The notes under the pieces are model-generated. The model saw nothing but the letters and a program-made list of their open reading frames with translations. It was not told the origin of the DNA and did not search any database. From positions 3,844,001-3,908,000 of the forward strand of contig NZ_CP077079.1 of the NCBI RefSeq assembly GCF_019139815.1: a stretch of 64,000 bases of DNA. The letters run 5' to 3'. The position numbers were made by a program, and so were the translations under genes. The DNA is from Pseudomonas asgharzadehiana (GTDB taxonomy: Bacteria; Pseudomonadota; Gammaproteobacteria; Pseudomonadales; Pseudomonadaceae). Shown here one piece after another: positions 16,639 to 25,571 of the stretch. Position 1 is the stretch's first letter; each line of letters starts with the position of its first letter.

Positions 16639-18381
16639 TTACTTACGCGCCGCCTCCCACGATTTGAGCAGGTCGCTGTAGGTCACCGTCTCGCCTTTAG
16701 GCTTCTCGTTGGCCAGTTTCGGCTTCGGCGCACCCGGTTGGTCGAACCAGTATTGCGCGTCACGCTCGGGGTTCATTTTCGGGCCACACACCGGTTGCAC
16801 CTTGGAGCGTTCCAGGCGCGTCATGATCGCGTCCTGTTCCTTGGCCAGGTTGTCCAGCGCCTGTTGCGGGGTTTTTTCGCCGCTGGCGGCGGCGGCGATA
16901 TTGCTCCACCACAGTTGCGCCAGGCGCGGGTAGTCCGGCACGTTGGTGCCGGTCGGGGTCCATTCCACCCGTGCCGGGCTGCGGTAGAACTCCACCAGGC
17001 CGCCGAGTTTGGGCGCCATGTCGGTCATGGCTTGGGAATTGATGTCGGACTCACGAATCGGCGTCAGGCCGACGATGGTTTTCTTCAGCGACACGGTTTT
17101 GGAGGTCACGAACTGCGCATACAGCCAAGCCGCGAGTTTCTGTTTTTCCGGCGTCGACTTGAGGAAGGTCCAGGAGCCTACGTCCTGATAGCCCTTCTTC
17201 ATGCCCTTTTCCCAGTAAGGTCCGACAGGCGATGGTGCCATGCGCCATTTCGGCGTGCCGTCGGCGTTCACCACCGGCAGGCCTGCTTTGGTCATGTCGG
17301 CGGTAAACGCGGTGTACCAGAAGATCTGCTGGGCGATATTGCCCTGGGACGGCACCGGGCCGGATTCGGAGAAGGTCATGCCCGCCGCTTCCGGTGGCGC
17401 GTAGGCTTTCATCCAATCCACGTATTTTTGCGTGGCAAATACAGCGGCCGGGCCGTTGGTGTCGCCGCCGCGGGTGACGCTGGAGCCCACCGGGTGGCAG
17501 TCCTCCACGCGGATGCCCCACTCGTCCACCGGCAGGCCGTTGGGCAACCCCTTGTCGCCGCCACCGGCCATGGAGAACCACGCATCGGTGAAGCGCCAGC
17601 CCAGGGACGGGTCTTTCTTGCCGTAGTCCATGTGCCCGTAGATACGCTTGCCGTCGATTTCCTTGACGTCTTCGGTGAAGAACTTGGCGATGTCTTCATA
17701 GGCCGACCAGTTCACCGGCACGCCGAGGTCGTAGCCGTACTTTGCCTTGAACTTGGCTTTGAGCTCCGGACGCTCGAACCAGTCGGCGCGAAACCAGTAG
17801 AGGTTGGCGAACTGCTGGTCGGGCAACTGGTAGATCTTGCCGTCCGGCGCGGTGGTGAACGACAGGCCGATAAAGTCCTTGAGGTCGAGGGTCGGCGAGG
17901 TGAAGTCTTTGCCTTCGTTAGCCATCAGGTCGGTGATGGATTCGGTCTTGCCGTAGCGAAAGTGCGTGCCGATCAGGTCCGAGTCGTTGACCCAGCCGTC
18001 ATAGATATTTTTGTCGGACTGCATTTGGGTTTGCAGCTTTTCCACCACGTCGCCTTCCTGCAGCAGGTCGTGGGTCAGCTTGATCCCGGTGATTTCCGTG
18101 AAGGCCTTGGCCAGCACCTTGGATTCGTACTCGTGGGTGGTGAGGGTTTCCGACACCACGTTGATCTTCATCCCACGGAACGGTTCCGACGCTTTGATAA
18201 ACCATTTCAACTCTTCGAGCTGTTGGGCTTCGGTGAGAGTGGACGGTTTGAACTCGCTGCCGATCCATTTTTTCGCGGCATCTTCATACGCATCGGCCCA
18301 TGCCGTGGCGCTCAAACCGCTGAGGGCCAGTACGGCGGCCAATGAAATGCTATGTCGCAGCTTATTGTTTTTATTCAACAT
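16639..18381 (-). CDS. ABC transporter substrate-binding protein, GlpV-like
   Basis: A 580-residue periplasmic binding protein with a signal peptide (LAAVLALSGLSATAWA, cleavage before DAYEDAA, near residue 29). It is larger than typical sugar-binding proteins, as in the family attached to DUF2160-containing transporters such as the Rhizobium glycerol system GlpSTPQV. Two permeases, two ATPases and a DUF2160 protein precede it in the same operon. Glycerol or another polyol is therefore the likely ligand, by operon analogy only. It is the last gene before a hairpin terminator. Confidence 0.82.
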   Translation of the reverse strand: MLNKNNKLRHSISLAAVLALSGLSATAWADAYEDAAKKWIGSEFKPSTLTEAQQLEELKWFIKASEPFRGMKINVVSETLTTHEYESKVLAKAFTEITGIKLTHDLLQEGDVVEKLQTQMQSDKNIYDGWVNDSDLIGTHFRYGKTESITDLMANEGKDFTSPTLDLKDFIGLSFTTAPDGKIYQLPDQQFANLYWFRADWFERPELKAKFKAKYGYDLGVPVNWSAYEDIAKFFTEDVKEIDGKRIYGHMDYGKKDPSLGWRFTDAWFSMAGGGDKGLPNGLPVDEWGIRVEDCHPVGSSVTRGGDTNGPAAVFATQKYVDWMKAYAPPEAAGMTFSESGPVPSQGNIAQQIFWYTAFTADMTKAGLPVVNADGTPKWRMAPSPVGPYWEKGMKKGYQDVGSWTFLKSTPEKQKLAAWLYAQFVTSKTVSLKKTIVGLTPIRESDINSQAMTDMAPKLGGLVEFYRSPARVEWTPTGTNVPDYPRLAQLWWSNIAAAASGEKTPQQALDNLAKEQDAIMTRLERSKVQPVCGPKMNPERDAQYWFDQPGAPKPKLANEKPKGETVTYSDLLKSWEAARK

Positions 18382-18413
18382 AGAGACCTCCTGGGGGTTT
18401 ATTCATAAGGGCA

Positions 18414-18686
18414 TTAGCCCCAACGCATCACGCTCAACAGCCATACCAGGGACAGCGCGGACGCCACCCAGATGCTCCAGTCGGTAACGCCGATAACCAG
18501 CAAATGCAGGTAGGCGCTGCCGAGAAGACCGATAAACAGGCGATCACCACGGGTGGTGCTGATCGGTAGAAACCCACGCCGAGGGATGCTCGGCGAACGC
18601 AGTTCCCAGGTGGTCATGCCCGCCAGAATCAGCGCGATGCCGCCAAAGAACAGTGCAGTGGGGGTGGTCCAGGCCATCCATTCCAT
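18414..18686 (-). CDS. DUF2160 small membrane protein of the ABC transporter
   Basis: A 90-residue protein with about three hydrophobic segments (TALFFGGIALILAGMTTWEL, RLFIGLLGSAYLHLLVIGV, IWVASALSLVWLLSV). It matches DUF2160, a small membrane protein found only in this transporter type, between the second permease and the binding protein. Its role is unknown; a helper of the permease is likely. ATG 18686 has GGAG six bases upstream; the adjacent ATG 18689 is closer to the site. Confidence 0.75.
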   Translation of the reverse strand: MEWMAWTTPTALFFGGIALILAGMTTWELRSPSIPRRGFLPISTTRGDRLFIGLLGSAYLHLLVIGVTDWSIWVASALSLVWLLSVMRWG

Positions 18687-18696
18687 CATCGACTCC

Positions 18697-19497
18697 TCAG
18701 ACCCGGCCCAGGGCAAAGCCCTTGGCCACGTGGTTGCGAACAAACCAGATCACCAGCATGCCGGGCAGGATGGTCAACACCCCCGCCGCCGCCAGCACGC
18801 CCCAATCGATCCCCGATGCCGACACCGTGCGCGTCATGACCGCCGCGATGGGCTTGGCGTTGACCGAGGTCAGCGTGCGCGCCAGCAGCAGCTCGACCCA
18901 GGAAAACATGAAGCAGAAAAACGCGGTGACGCCGATGCCGGAGCCGATCAACGGGATGAAAATCTTCACGAAAAACTTGGGAAACGAGTAGCCGTCAATG
19001 TAGGCGGTTTCGTCGATTTCCTTGGGCACGCCAGACATGAAACCTTCCAGAATCCACACCGCCAACGGCACATTGAACAGGCAATGCGCCAGGGCCACCG
19101 CGATATGGGTATCGAACAGGCCGATGGACGAATACAACTGGAAGAACGGCAGCAAGAACACCGCCGGCGGCGCCATGCGGTTGGTCAACAGCCAGAAGAA
19201 CAGGTGCTTGTCGCCCAGGAAGCGGTAGCGCGAGAAGGCATAGGCTGCCGGCAGCGCCACGGTCAGGGAGATCACCGTGTTCAGGCTCACGTAGTACAGC
19301 GAGTTGAGGTAGCCGGTGTACCAGCTCGGGTCGGTGAAGATCACCTTGTAGTTGGCCAGGGTGAAATCCTGCGGAAACAGTGTCAGCCCGCCGAGGATTT
19401 CGGTGTTGCTCTTGAAGGACATGTTCAGCAGCCAGTAGATCGGCACCAGCAGGAACAGGATGTAGATCAGCAGCGGTACGACTTTGCGCTTACTCAT
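18697..19497 (-). CDS. ABC transporter permease, MalG/UgpE type
   Basis: A 266-residue inner-membrane permease with six hydrophobic segments and the EAA-type cytoplasmic loop that contacts an ATPase (ILEGFMSGVPKEIDETAYID, then FPKFFVKIFIPLIGSGIG). It pairs with the permease encoded just upstream. It belongs to the carbohydrate uptake class 1 family. Confidence 0.87.
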   Translation of the reverse strand: MSKRKVVPLLIYILFLLVPIYWLLNMSFKSNTEILGGLTLFPQDFTLANYKVIFTDPSWYTGYLNSLYYVSLNTVISLTVALPAAYAFSRYRFLGDKHLFFWLLTNRMAPPAVFLLPFFQLYSSIGLFDTHIAVALAHCLFNVPLAVWILEGFMSGVPKEIDETAYIDGYSFPKFFVKIFIPLIGSGIGVTAFFCFMFSWVELLLARTLTSVNAKPIAAVMTRTVSASGIDWGVLAAAGVLTILPGMLVIWFVRNHVAKGFALGRV

Positions 19498-19507
19498 GTT
19501 GGCGGCC

Positions 19508-20374
19508 TCAGCGGTTGGCGTCGGAGTGGGTCATGGCGGTGTAGAACAGCCAGGACACCAACAGGATGATCAGGAAGTACACCAGGGAAAACGCCGCCGC
19601 CGGGCCCAGGTCGAATTGGCCTACGGCCATCTGGGTCAATGTCTGGCTCAGGAACGTAGTGGCGTTCCCCGGCCCGCCGCCGGTAAGGACGAACGGCTCG
19701 GTGTAGATCATGAAGCTGTCCATAAAGCGCAGCATCACCGCGATCAGCAACACGCTCTTCATCTTCGGCAGTTGGATATGTCGGAACACCGCCCAGGCGG
19801 AGGCCCGATCAATCCGCGCGGCCTGGTAGTACACGTCCGGAATGGCGCGCAAGCCCGAGTAGCAGAGCAGCGCCACCAATGAGGTCCAGTGCCACACGTC
19901 CATCACCAGCACGGTGACCCAGGCGTCCATGGTGTTGGCCGCATAGTTGTAGCTGATGCCCAGGGCGTTGAGGCTGTAACCCAGCAGGCCGATATCGGCA
20001 CGGCCGAAGATCTGCCAGATGGTGCCCACCACGTTCCACGGGATCAGCAGCGGAATTGCCAGCACGATCAGCACCAACGACGACCAGCGGCCCTTGGTGG
20101 GCATGGTCAGGGCGATGGCGATGCCCAGCGGTATTTCGATCAACAGCACGCACGCCGAGTAGATGAACTGGCGCAGCAGCGAGTCATGCAGGCGCGGGTC
20201 GAGCAGCACCTGTTTGTACCAGTCGGCACCGACGAAGTAGCGGCTGGACTGGTCGAAGATGTCCTGCACCGAGTAGTTGACCACGGTCATCATCGGGATC
20301 ACCGCGCTGAATGCCACCAGCAGGAATACCGGCAATACCAGCCACCAGGCCTTGTTGTTCTGCACCTTGTTCAT
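19508..20374 (-). CDS. ABC transporter permease, MalF/UgpA type
   Basis: A 288-residue permease with six membrane segments. The EAA-type loop reads SGLRAIPDVYYQAARIDRAS followed by FRHIQLPKMKSVLLIA. ATG 20374 overlaps the upstream ATPase stop codon (ATGA), so translation is coupled; the longer frame to 20419 lies inside the ATPase gene. The next permease starts ten bases downstream. Confidence 0.88.
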   Translation of the reverse strand: MNKVQNNKAWWLVLPVFLLVAFSAVIPMMTVVNYSVQDIFDQSSRYFVGADWYKQVLLDPRLHDSLLRQFIYSACVLLIEIPLGIAIALTMPTKGRWSSLVLIVLAIPLLIPWNVVGTIWQIFGRADIGLLGYSLNALGISYNYAANTMDAWVTVLVMDVWHWTSLVALLCYSGLRAIPDVYYQAARIDRASAWAVFRHIQLPKMKSVLLIAVMLRFMDSFMIYTEPFVLTGGGPGNATTFLSQTLTQMAVGQFDLGPAAAFSLVYFLIILLVSWLFYTAMTHSDANR

Positions 20375-21468
20375 GGCTGCACCTCCAGCAGGTAGTCGTC
20401 GGCATACAGCATCAGCCATTGCGCGGGAAAGCTGATGGAGGCCTGGCCCTCGGGCACCGGTTTGTCTTCGGCCAGGCGCACTTTGAGCGTTGCGCCGTCG
20501 AGGTCGAGGGTCATGATCTTGTAGGTGCCAAGGTCTTCCAGGTGCGTGACGTTGGCCTGCATGGCGTCGGGGTTATGCTCGTCCCACACGTGGATAAATT
20601 CCGGGCGGATGCCCACCTGCAGCTTGGTGTAGTCCGTCGCTGCAATGCGTCGCTGCAACGCCTCGGGCAACGGCAGATGGGTACCGGCAAATTGCACCCC
20701 GCCCGCCTCGGCCCGCACTTCGATCAGATTCATCCCAGGGCTGCCGATGAAATAACCGACAAAGGTGTGGCTGGGTCGCTCGAACAGTTCCCGTGGCGTG
20801 CCGAACTGCACGATCTGCCCGCCGTACATCACCGCGATCTTGTCGGCGAAGGTGGAAGCCTCAAGCTGATCGTGGGTGACGTAGACCATGGTGATATTGA
20901 ACTGCTCGTGAATCTGCTTGAGCTTGCGCCGCAGCTTCCACTTCAGGTGCGGGTCGATCACCGTCAGCGGCTCGTCAAACAGGATCGCCGATACGTCGTC
21001 GCGCACCAGGCCGCGGCCCATGGAGACTTTTTGTTTTTCATCGGCGGTGAGGTTGCGGGCTTTTTTGGTCAGCAGGTTTTGCAGGTCGAGGACTTCGGCG
21101 ATTTCCTGCACTTTGCTGTGGATTTTCGCCTCGGCCATGCCCTGGTTACGCAGCGGGAAGGCCAGGTTGTCGAACACCGTCATGGTGTCGTACACCACCG
21201 GGAACTGGAACACCTGGGCGATATTGCGTTTCTCCGGCGTGAGGTCGTTGACCACTTGGGTGTCAAACAGCACCTGGCCCTCGGACGGGCTGAGCAGGCC
21301 GGAGATGATATTGAGCAGGGTCGACTTGCCGCAGCCGGACGGGCCGAGCAATGCGTAGGCGCCGCCCTGCTCCCACACGTGGTTCATTTCCCGAATGGCG
21401 TAGTCCTCCGGACCATTCGGCGTAGGGCTGTAGCTGTGCGCCAGGTTCTGCAAGTGGATCTCGGCCAT
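20371..21468 (-). CDS. ABC transporter ATPase with degenerate signature motif
   Basis: A 365-residue MalK/UgpC-like ATPase. Walker A is intact (LLGPSGCGKSTLL), as are Walker B (ILFDEPLTVID) and the H-loop (MVYVTHDQLEA). The signature that should read LSGGQ is instead NLTADEKQKVSMGRGLV. Its partner at 21468-22562 has a normal LSGGQ but no H-loop histidine, so the two probably form a heterodimer with one good ATP site. A C-terminal TOBE-type regulatory domain follows. The start overlaps the upstream ATPase stop by one base. Confidence 0.87.
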   Translation of the reverse strand: MAEIHLQNLAHSYSPTPNGPEDYAIREMNHVWEQGGAYALLGPSGCGKSTLLNIISGLLSPSEGQVLFDTQVVNDLTPEKRNIAQVFQFPVVYDTMTVFDNLAFPLRNQGMAEAKIHSKVQEIAEVLDLQNLLTKKARNLTADEKQKVSMGRGLVRDDVSAILFDEPLTVIDPHLKWKLRRKLKQIHEQFNITMVYVTHDQLEASTFADKIAVMYGGQIVQFGTPRELFERPSHTFVGYFIGSPGMNLIEVRAEAGGVQFAGTHLPLPEALQRRIAATDYTKLQVGIRPEFIHVWDEHNPDAMQANVTHLEDLGTYKIMTLDLDGATLKVRLAEDKPVPEGQASISFPAQWLMLYADDYLLEVQP

Positions 21469-22562
21469 CAGGCAACCCTCGCGACACGGCGTCCGGGGGC
21501 CTGGACCAAACGGCCCTGACCATCGAACACAAACAGTTTATGGGTGGGGATATACACGCGGATCGGCGCGTCGACGTCGTATTCGTGCACCCCCGGCAAG
21601 TGCAGCACCAGCAGGAAGTGCTCGCTGCGCACATGCAGGAAGGTTTCCGAGCCGCTGATCTCGGCGACTTCCACGGTGACTGCCAACTCCAGGTCGTCGT
21701 CGTTACTCGGCACCAGGCTGATGTGGCTGGGGCGCACACCGAAGCGGAATTCGCCTTCGCCGATGGGGCGCAGGTCGACATTCAGCGGGAAGTGCACAAA
21801 GTTGGCGAAGCTCACCTCGTTGCCGCTGATACGTCCCGGCATCAGGTTGATCGGCGGTTCGGAAAACAGTTCGGCCGCCAGCACCGTCTGCGGCTGGTGG
21901 TACACCTCGGCGGCCTTGCCGCTCTGGATCACCCGGCCTTCGTGAAGGATGGTGGTGGTGCCGCCCAATGCCAGGGCCTCGTTGGGTTCGGTGGTGGCAT
22001 AGATGGCGATGGTGTGGCGGGCCTGGAACAGCTCACGCATTTCCTGACGCAGCTCTTCGCGCAGTTTGTAGTCCAGGTTTACCAGAGGCTCGTCGAACAG
22101 GATCAGCTCGGCATCCTTGACCAGTGCGCGAGCCATGGCCGTGCGCTGCTGCTGGCCACCGGACAATTCCAGCGGGTGGCGCTGGAGAAATTTCTCGATG
22201 CGCAGCATCCTGGCGGTTTCCTGCACCTTGCTCTGGATGATCTCGTTGGACACACCGGCCTGGCGCAACGGCGAGGCGATGTTTTCAAACACGGTCATGG
22301 TCGGGTAGTTGATGAACTGCTGATACACCATCGAGACGTTGCGCAGGCGCACCGGTTTGTGGGTGACATCAACGCCGTTCATCAGAATGCGGCCGCTGTC
22401 GGGCTTGTCCAAGCCGGCCATCAGGCGCATCAGGCTGGTCTTGCCGGACAGGGTGCGGCCAAGCAATACGTTGAAGGAGCCGGGCTCGAAACGCAGGGTG
22501 GCGTCGTCGATCCAGGTTTGGCCGGAGACGACGCGGGAGACATGTTCCAGGGTCAATGACAT
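21468..22562 (-). CDS. ABC transporter ATPase lacking the H-loop histidine
   Basis: First gene of the transporter operon, 364 residues. Walker A (LLGRTLSGKTSLM), the signature LELSGGQQQRTAMARALV and Walker B (LILFDEPLVNLD) are present. The switch region reads IAIYATTEPNEALALG, where a canonical MalK-type protein has THDQ-EA, so the catalytic histidine is replaced. A TOBE-type C-terminal domain is present. This is the partner of the next ATPase, whose defects are the reverse. A sigma-54-type promoter lies about 45-60 bases upstream of the start. Confidence 0.87.
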   Translation of the reverse strand: MSLTLEHVSRVVSGQTWIDDATLRFEPGSFNVLLGRTLSGKTSLMRLMAGLDKPDSGRILMNGVDVTHKPVRLRNVSMVYQQFINYPTMTVFENIASPLRQAGVSNEIIQSKVQETARMLRIEKFLQRHPLELSGGQQQRTAMARALVKDAELILFDEPLVNLDYKLREELRQEMRELFQARHTIAIYATTEPNEALALGGTTTILHEGRVIQSGKAAEVYHQPQTVLAAELFSEPPINLMPGRISGNEVSFANFVHFPLNVDLRPIGEGEFRFGVRPSHISLVPSNDDDLELAVTVEVAEISGSETFLHVRSEHFLLVLHLPGVHEYDVDAPIRVYIPTHKLFVFDGQGRLVQAPGRRVARVA

Positions 22563-22607
22563 GACACGACCTTTTTATTATTGGAATGAAACTGGCCAGT
22601 CGTCAGA

Positions 22608-22621
22608 GCGAATTTCATGCC
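22608..22621 (-). promoter_or_regulatory. Sigma-54 (-24/-12) promoter of the ABC transporter operon
   Basis: On the minus strand the sequence TTGGCATGAAATTCGCTC has GG and GC separated by exactly ten bases, the invariant spacing of RpoN promoters (consensus TGGCAC-N5-TTGC). The -24 GG is at 22621-22620 and the -12 GC at 22609-22608. Transcription would begin near 22596, about 34 bases before the ATPase start. The divergent gene encodes a sigma-54 activator, which supports the call. Confidence 0.7.
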
Positions 22622-22666
22622 AAAAACGGCAGGTGCTTGATCCGTAAGGAAATGGGGTAAAAGCGG

Positions 22667-22735
22667 TGTTCGAGAGTGAACAATCTGGCTGAACAACTGA
22701 ACAGGTTGGGGGTTGACAATGAACACTTCTGAACA
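22667..22735. promoter_or_regulatory. Probable activator sites: TGAACA repeats upstream of the -24/-12 promoter
   Basis: TGTTC-N6-GAACA at 22667-22682 is a perfect dyad. It is followed by TGAACA at 22690, 22698, 22720 and 22730. These lie 45-125 bases upstream of the -24/-12 promoter, the usual place for enhancer-binding sites, and are probably bound by the product of the divergent regulator gene. Confidence 0.5.
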
Positions 22736-22830
22736 ACACTTTATGGGCACTGGAGCACAACTGGGAGGGGCAAGCCCCGGATCCAACCAGTAGATCGTGC
22801 AAGCCCCATAACAATAAAAAGAAGGTCACC

Positions 22831-24642
22831 ATGGCCGAACCGCTGCCCCACGACATCATCATTCAGGACTCCTGGCGCCGTTGCCGCGCGTTTGGCCTGG
22901 ACCACCAGAGCACGCCCAGCTTCGACCAGTTGCCGGCCGAGGGCATCAGCCAATTGCTGGAAAGCCAGCACTCCCTGGTGCAGACCACCCACCAGGAGGT
23001 GCTGCCCTACTACGAGAACATCCTCAGTAATTCCAATTGCCTGATCATGCTGGCCGACAATCAGGGCCAGGTGCTGACGTCGTGGGGCACTCAACGCTTT
23101 ATCGAGCCTAAACTGGCCCGTGGCTTCAGCGCCGGCGCCAGCTGGAAGGAGCGCTGCAGCGGCACCAACGCGATCGGCACCGCACTGGCCTGCGCCCAGG
23201 CAGTGCATATCGAACACGACGAACACTTCCTCAAGGCCAACCGCTTCATGACCGGCTCGGCGGCGCCGATCTTCGATGCGCAACGTGAAATCATTGCGGT
23301 GCTGGATGTGTCCAGCGACAGCTACCTGCCGCCCTCCCACACCCTGGGCATGGTCAAGATGATGAGCCAGACCGTGGAAAACCGGCTGATCCTCAACCTG
23401 TTTCGCGACGAGCATTTTCAACTGACCTTCAACACCGGCTTGAGCAACCTCGACAGCCAGTGGGCCGGCCTGTTGATCTTCGATGAAAGCGGCCAGGTGC
23501 TGTCGGCCAACCGGCGCGCCGACAACCTGCTGGGCATCAGTCTGTCGCGGGTGATGATCGACAGTTTATTCAAGGTGTCATTGCTGGAGTTGCTCAACCA
23601 GCCGGAAGGCTTGCCGTTTTCGTTGCAGGCGGCGGGACGCAATCGGTTCCAGTGCGTGTTGAAACGCCCCCAGCAAATGCCGGTGCAGGCGCGGGTATTC
23701 AGCGAGCCTGCTGCGCCAAAACCAGCGGCGATTGGCCTCAAGACCCTGCATTTCGGCGATGTTCGCGTGGAAAAAGCCGTGCGTCAGGCCGAGCGCCTGC
23801 TGGAAAAAGACATCCCGCTGCTGATCCACGGCGAAACCGGCGTGGGCAAAGAGGTGTTCGTCAAAGCCCTGCACCAAGCCAGTTCCCGCAGCCGGCAGGC
23901 CTTTATCGCGGTGAACTGTGCGGCGATTCCCGCAGAACTGGTGGAATCGGAACTGTTCGGCTATGAAAAAGGTGCGTTCACCGGTGCCAACCAAAAAGGC
24001 AGCATCGGCCTGATCCGCAAGGCCGACAAGGGCACATTGTTTCTCGACGAGATCGGCGATATGCCGCTGCCGACCCAGGCCCGCTTGCTGCGCGTATTGC
24101 AGGAGCGTTGCGTGCAACCGGTGGGGAGCAGCGAGTTGTTTGCGGTGGACCTGCGCATTATTTCGGCCACCAACCGCGCCCTGCGCGAATGGGTGCAGGC
24201 CGGGCGCTTCCGTGAAGACTTGTACTACCGCATCGGCGGCCTGACGCTGGAGTTGCCGCCCTTGCGCGAGCGCAGCGACAAGCAGGCGCTGTTTCAGCAA
24301 CTGTGGCAGCAACACCGCGAACCGACCCAATGGGCCGGCCTGAGCAGCGAGGTGCTGGCGCTTTTTGAACAGCATCCATGGCCGGGGAATTTGCGCCAGG
24401 TCAGCAGCGTGCTGCAGGTGGCGCTGGCAATGGCCGAGGAACAACCGATCCGCCCGGAGCATCTGCCGGATGATTTTTTTGTGGACTTGAATGTGGCCCC
24501 GCCGCCAACTGCCAGTGAATACCTGGATGACAGCATCGACCTGAACGAGCGCCTGAAGGCGGCGGGCGGGAATATCTCCCACCTGGCGCGCGAGTTGGGG
24601 GTGAGTCGCAACACCTTGTACAAGCGGTTGCGCCAAGGTTAG
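22831..24642 (+). CDS. Sigma-54-dependent activator, AcoR family
   Basis: A 603-residue enhancer-binding protein. The N-terminal half has a GAF-type sensor region (about residues 60-190, with GASWKERCSGTNAIGTAL, typical of AcoR) and a PAS-like region (about 205-290). The AAA+ core has Walker A GETGVGKEVF (near 336), the sigma-54-contact loop GAFTGA (near 382) and Walker B GTLFLDEIGD. A Fis-type helix-turn-helix ends the protein (NISHLARELGVSRNTLYKRL). It is divergent from the ABC operon and most likely activates it when the substrate is present. AGAAGG precedes ATG 22831. Confidence 0.9.
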   Translation: MAEPLPHDIIIQDSWRRCRAFGLDHQSTPSFDQLPAEGISQLLESQHSLVQTTHQEVLPYYENILSNSNCLIMLADNQGQVLTSWGTQRFIEPKLARGFSAGASWKERCSGTNAIGTALACAQAVHIEHDEHFLKANRFMTGSAAPIFDAQREIIAVLDVSSDSYLPPSHTLGMVKMMSQTVENRLILNLFRDEHFQLTFNTGLSNLDSQWAGLLIFDESGQVLSANRRADNLLGISLSRVMIDSLFKVSLLELLNQPEGLPFSLQAAGRNRFQCVLKRPQQMPVQARVFSEPAAPKPAAIGLKTLHFGDVRVEKAVRQAERLLEKDIPLLIHGETGVGKEVFVKALHQASSRSRQAFIAVNCAAIPAELVESELFGYEKGAFTGANQKGSIGLIRKADKGTLFLDEIGDMPLPTQARLLRVLQERCVQPVGSSELFAVDLRIISATNRALREWVQAGRFREDLYYRIGGLTLELPPLRERSDKQALFQQLWQQHREPTQWAGLSSEVLALFEQHPWPGNLRQVSSVLQVALAMAEEQPIRPEHLPDDFFVDLNVAPPPTASEYLDDSIDLNERLKAAGGNISHLARELGVSRNTLYKRLRQG

Positions 24643-25571
24643 CGCGGCTTGACCACCACCAGCAGGTCGGTGAAGTACTCCACCTGGATCGGCAGGTTAT
24701 CCGCCAGGGCCGCCAGCGCCGCCGCCGTGTCGTCCAGCTTGAACACGCCGGACACACGCAGATCGCCCAAGGCCTGGGAGTCGAAGCGCACCACCCCGTG
24801 ACGGTAGCTGGCCAGCGTCTGCAAGACCTCGCTCAGGGGCTGGTCGTTGACCTTGAGCAGGCCACGGGTCCAGGCGTCCGGGTCGGCATTGCCGGTGTTT
24901 TGCGCGGGCATGGCGTGGCCATCCTTGAGCACGGCGCGCTGGCCGGCGGTGACCTTGACTGCGTCCTGCGCTTGACCTTTGACCGCCACGGTGGACTCGA
25001 TCACCGTGACCACCGTGCTGCCGTCTGCCGCGCGCTTGACCAGATAACGCGTACCCAGCGCGGTCGCCGTGCCCTGGTCGGTGCGAACCACGAACGGCCG
25101 CTGGGCATCCTTGGCCACGTCCACCCAGAGTTCGCCTTGCAGCAATTGGAGGACCCGTTGGTGGCCGTCGAATTGCACATCCACTGCAGAGTTGCTGTTG
25201 AGCTGCAATTGGCTGCCGTCTTCGAGGGCGATCTGCCGACGCTCGCCGACGCCGGTACGCTGGTCGGCCATCCACACCGGCAGGTGCTCCAGGCCCCACC
25301 AACCGCACAGCAACACGCCAAGCAAGCCCAACACTTGGGCACTGCGTGGGCGTTGCGCGCTAAACGCGCGATTCAGGGCCACGCGCGTCGGCTGCGCGGG
25401 CAAGGTATCGAGGCTGCACCAAAGGCCGCGCATGCGTTCAATTGCCACCGCGTGACGCGGGTCGGCCTGGCACCAGGTGTTGAAGGCCTGGCGCTCGGCT
25501 TCCGTGACGTCTTCGTCGTGCAGGCGTGTCAGCCAATTCGCCGCTTGCTCAATGATCTGTTCGGAACTCAT
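24639..25571 (-). CDS. fecR: FecR-family anti-sigma regulator
   Basis: A 310-residue inner-membrane signal protein. The N-terminal cytoplasmic part has the FecR pattern (AANWLTRLHDEDVTEAERQA, then AFNTWCQADPRHAVAIERMR), a single membrane segment near residues 85-105 (VLGLLGVLLCGWWGLEHLPV), and a periplasmic FecR domain. The C-terminal part (VNDQPLSEVLQTLASYRHG) resembles a secretin/STN-like module. ATG 25571 overlaps the fecI stop (TGATG). It regulates the sigma factor just upstream in the operon. The last four bases overlap the convergent activator gene. Confidence 0.87.
   Translation of the reverse strand: MSSEQIIEQAANWLTRLHDEDVTEAERQAFNTWCQADPRHAVAIERMRGLWCSLDTLPAQPTRVALNRAFSAQRPRSAQVLGLLGVLLCGWWGLEHLPVWMADQRTGVGERRQIALEDGSQLQLNSNSAVDVQFDGHQRVLQLLQGELWVDVAKDAQRPFVVRTDQGTATALGTRYLVKRAADGSTVVTVIESTVAVKGQAQDAVKVTAGQRAVLKDGHAMPAQNTGNADPDAWTRGLLKVNDQPLSEVLQTLASYRHGVVRFDSQALGDLRVSGVFKLDDTAAALAALADNLPIQVEYFTDLLVVVKPR

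Noticed and set aside
16612..18345. Plus-strand frame of 577 codons
   Set aside because: It lies opposite the ABC binding-protein gene, which has a signal peptide and fits its operon; the frame is a high-GC shadow.
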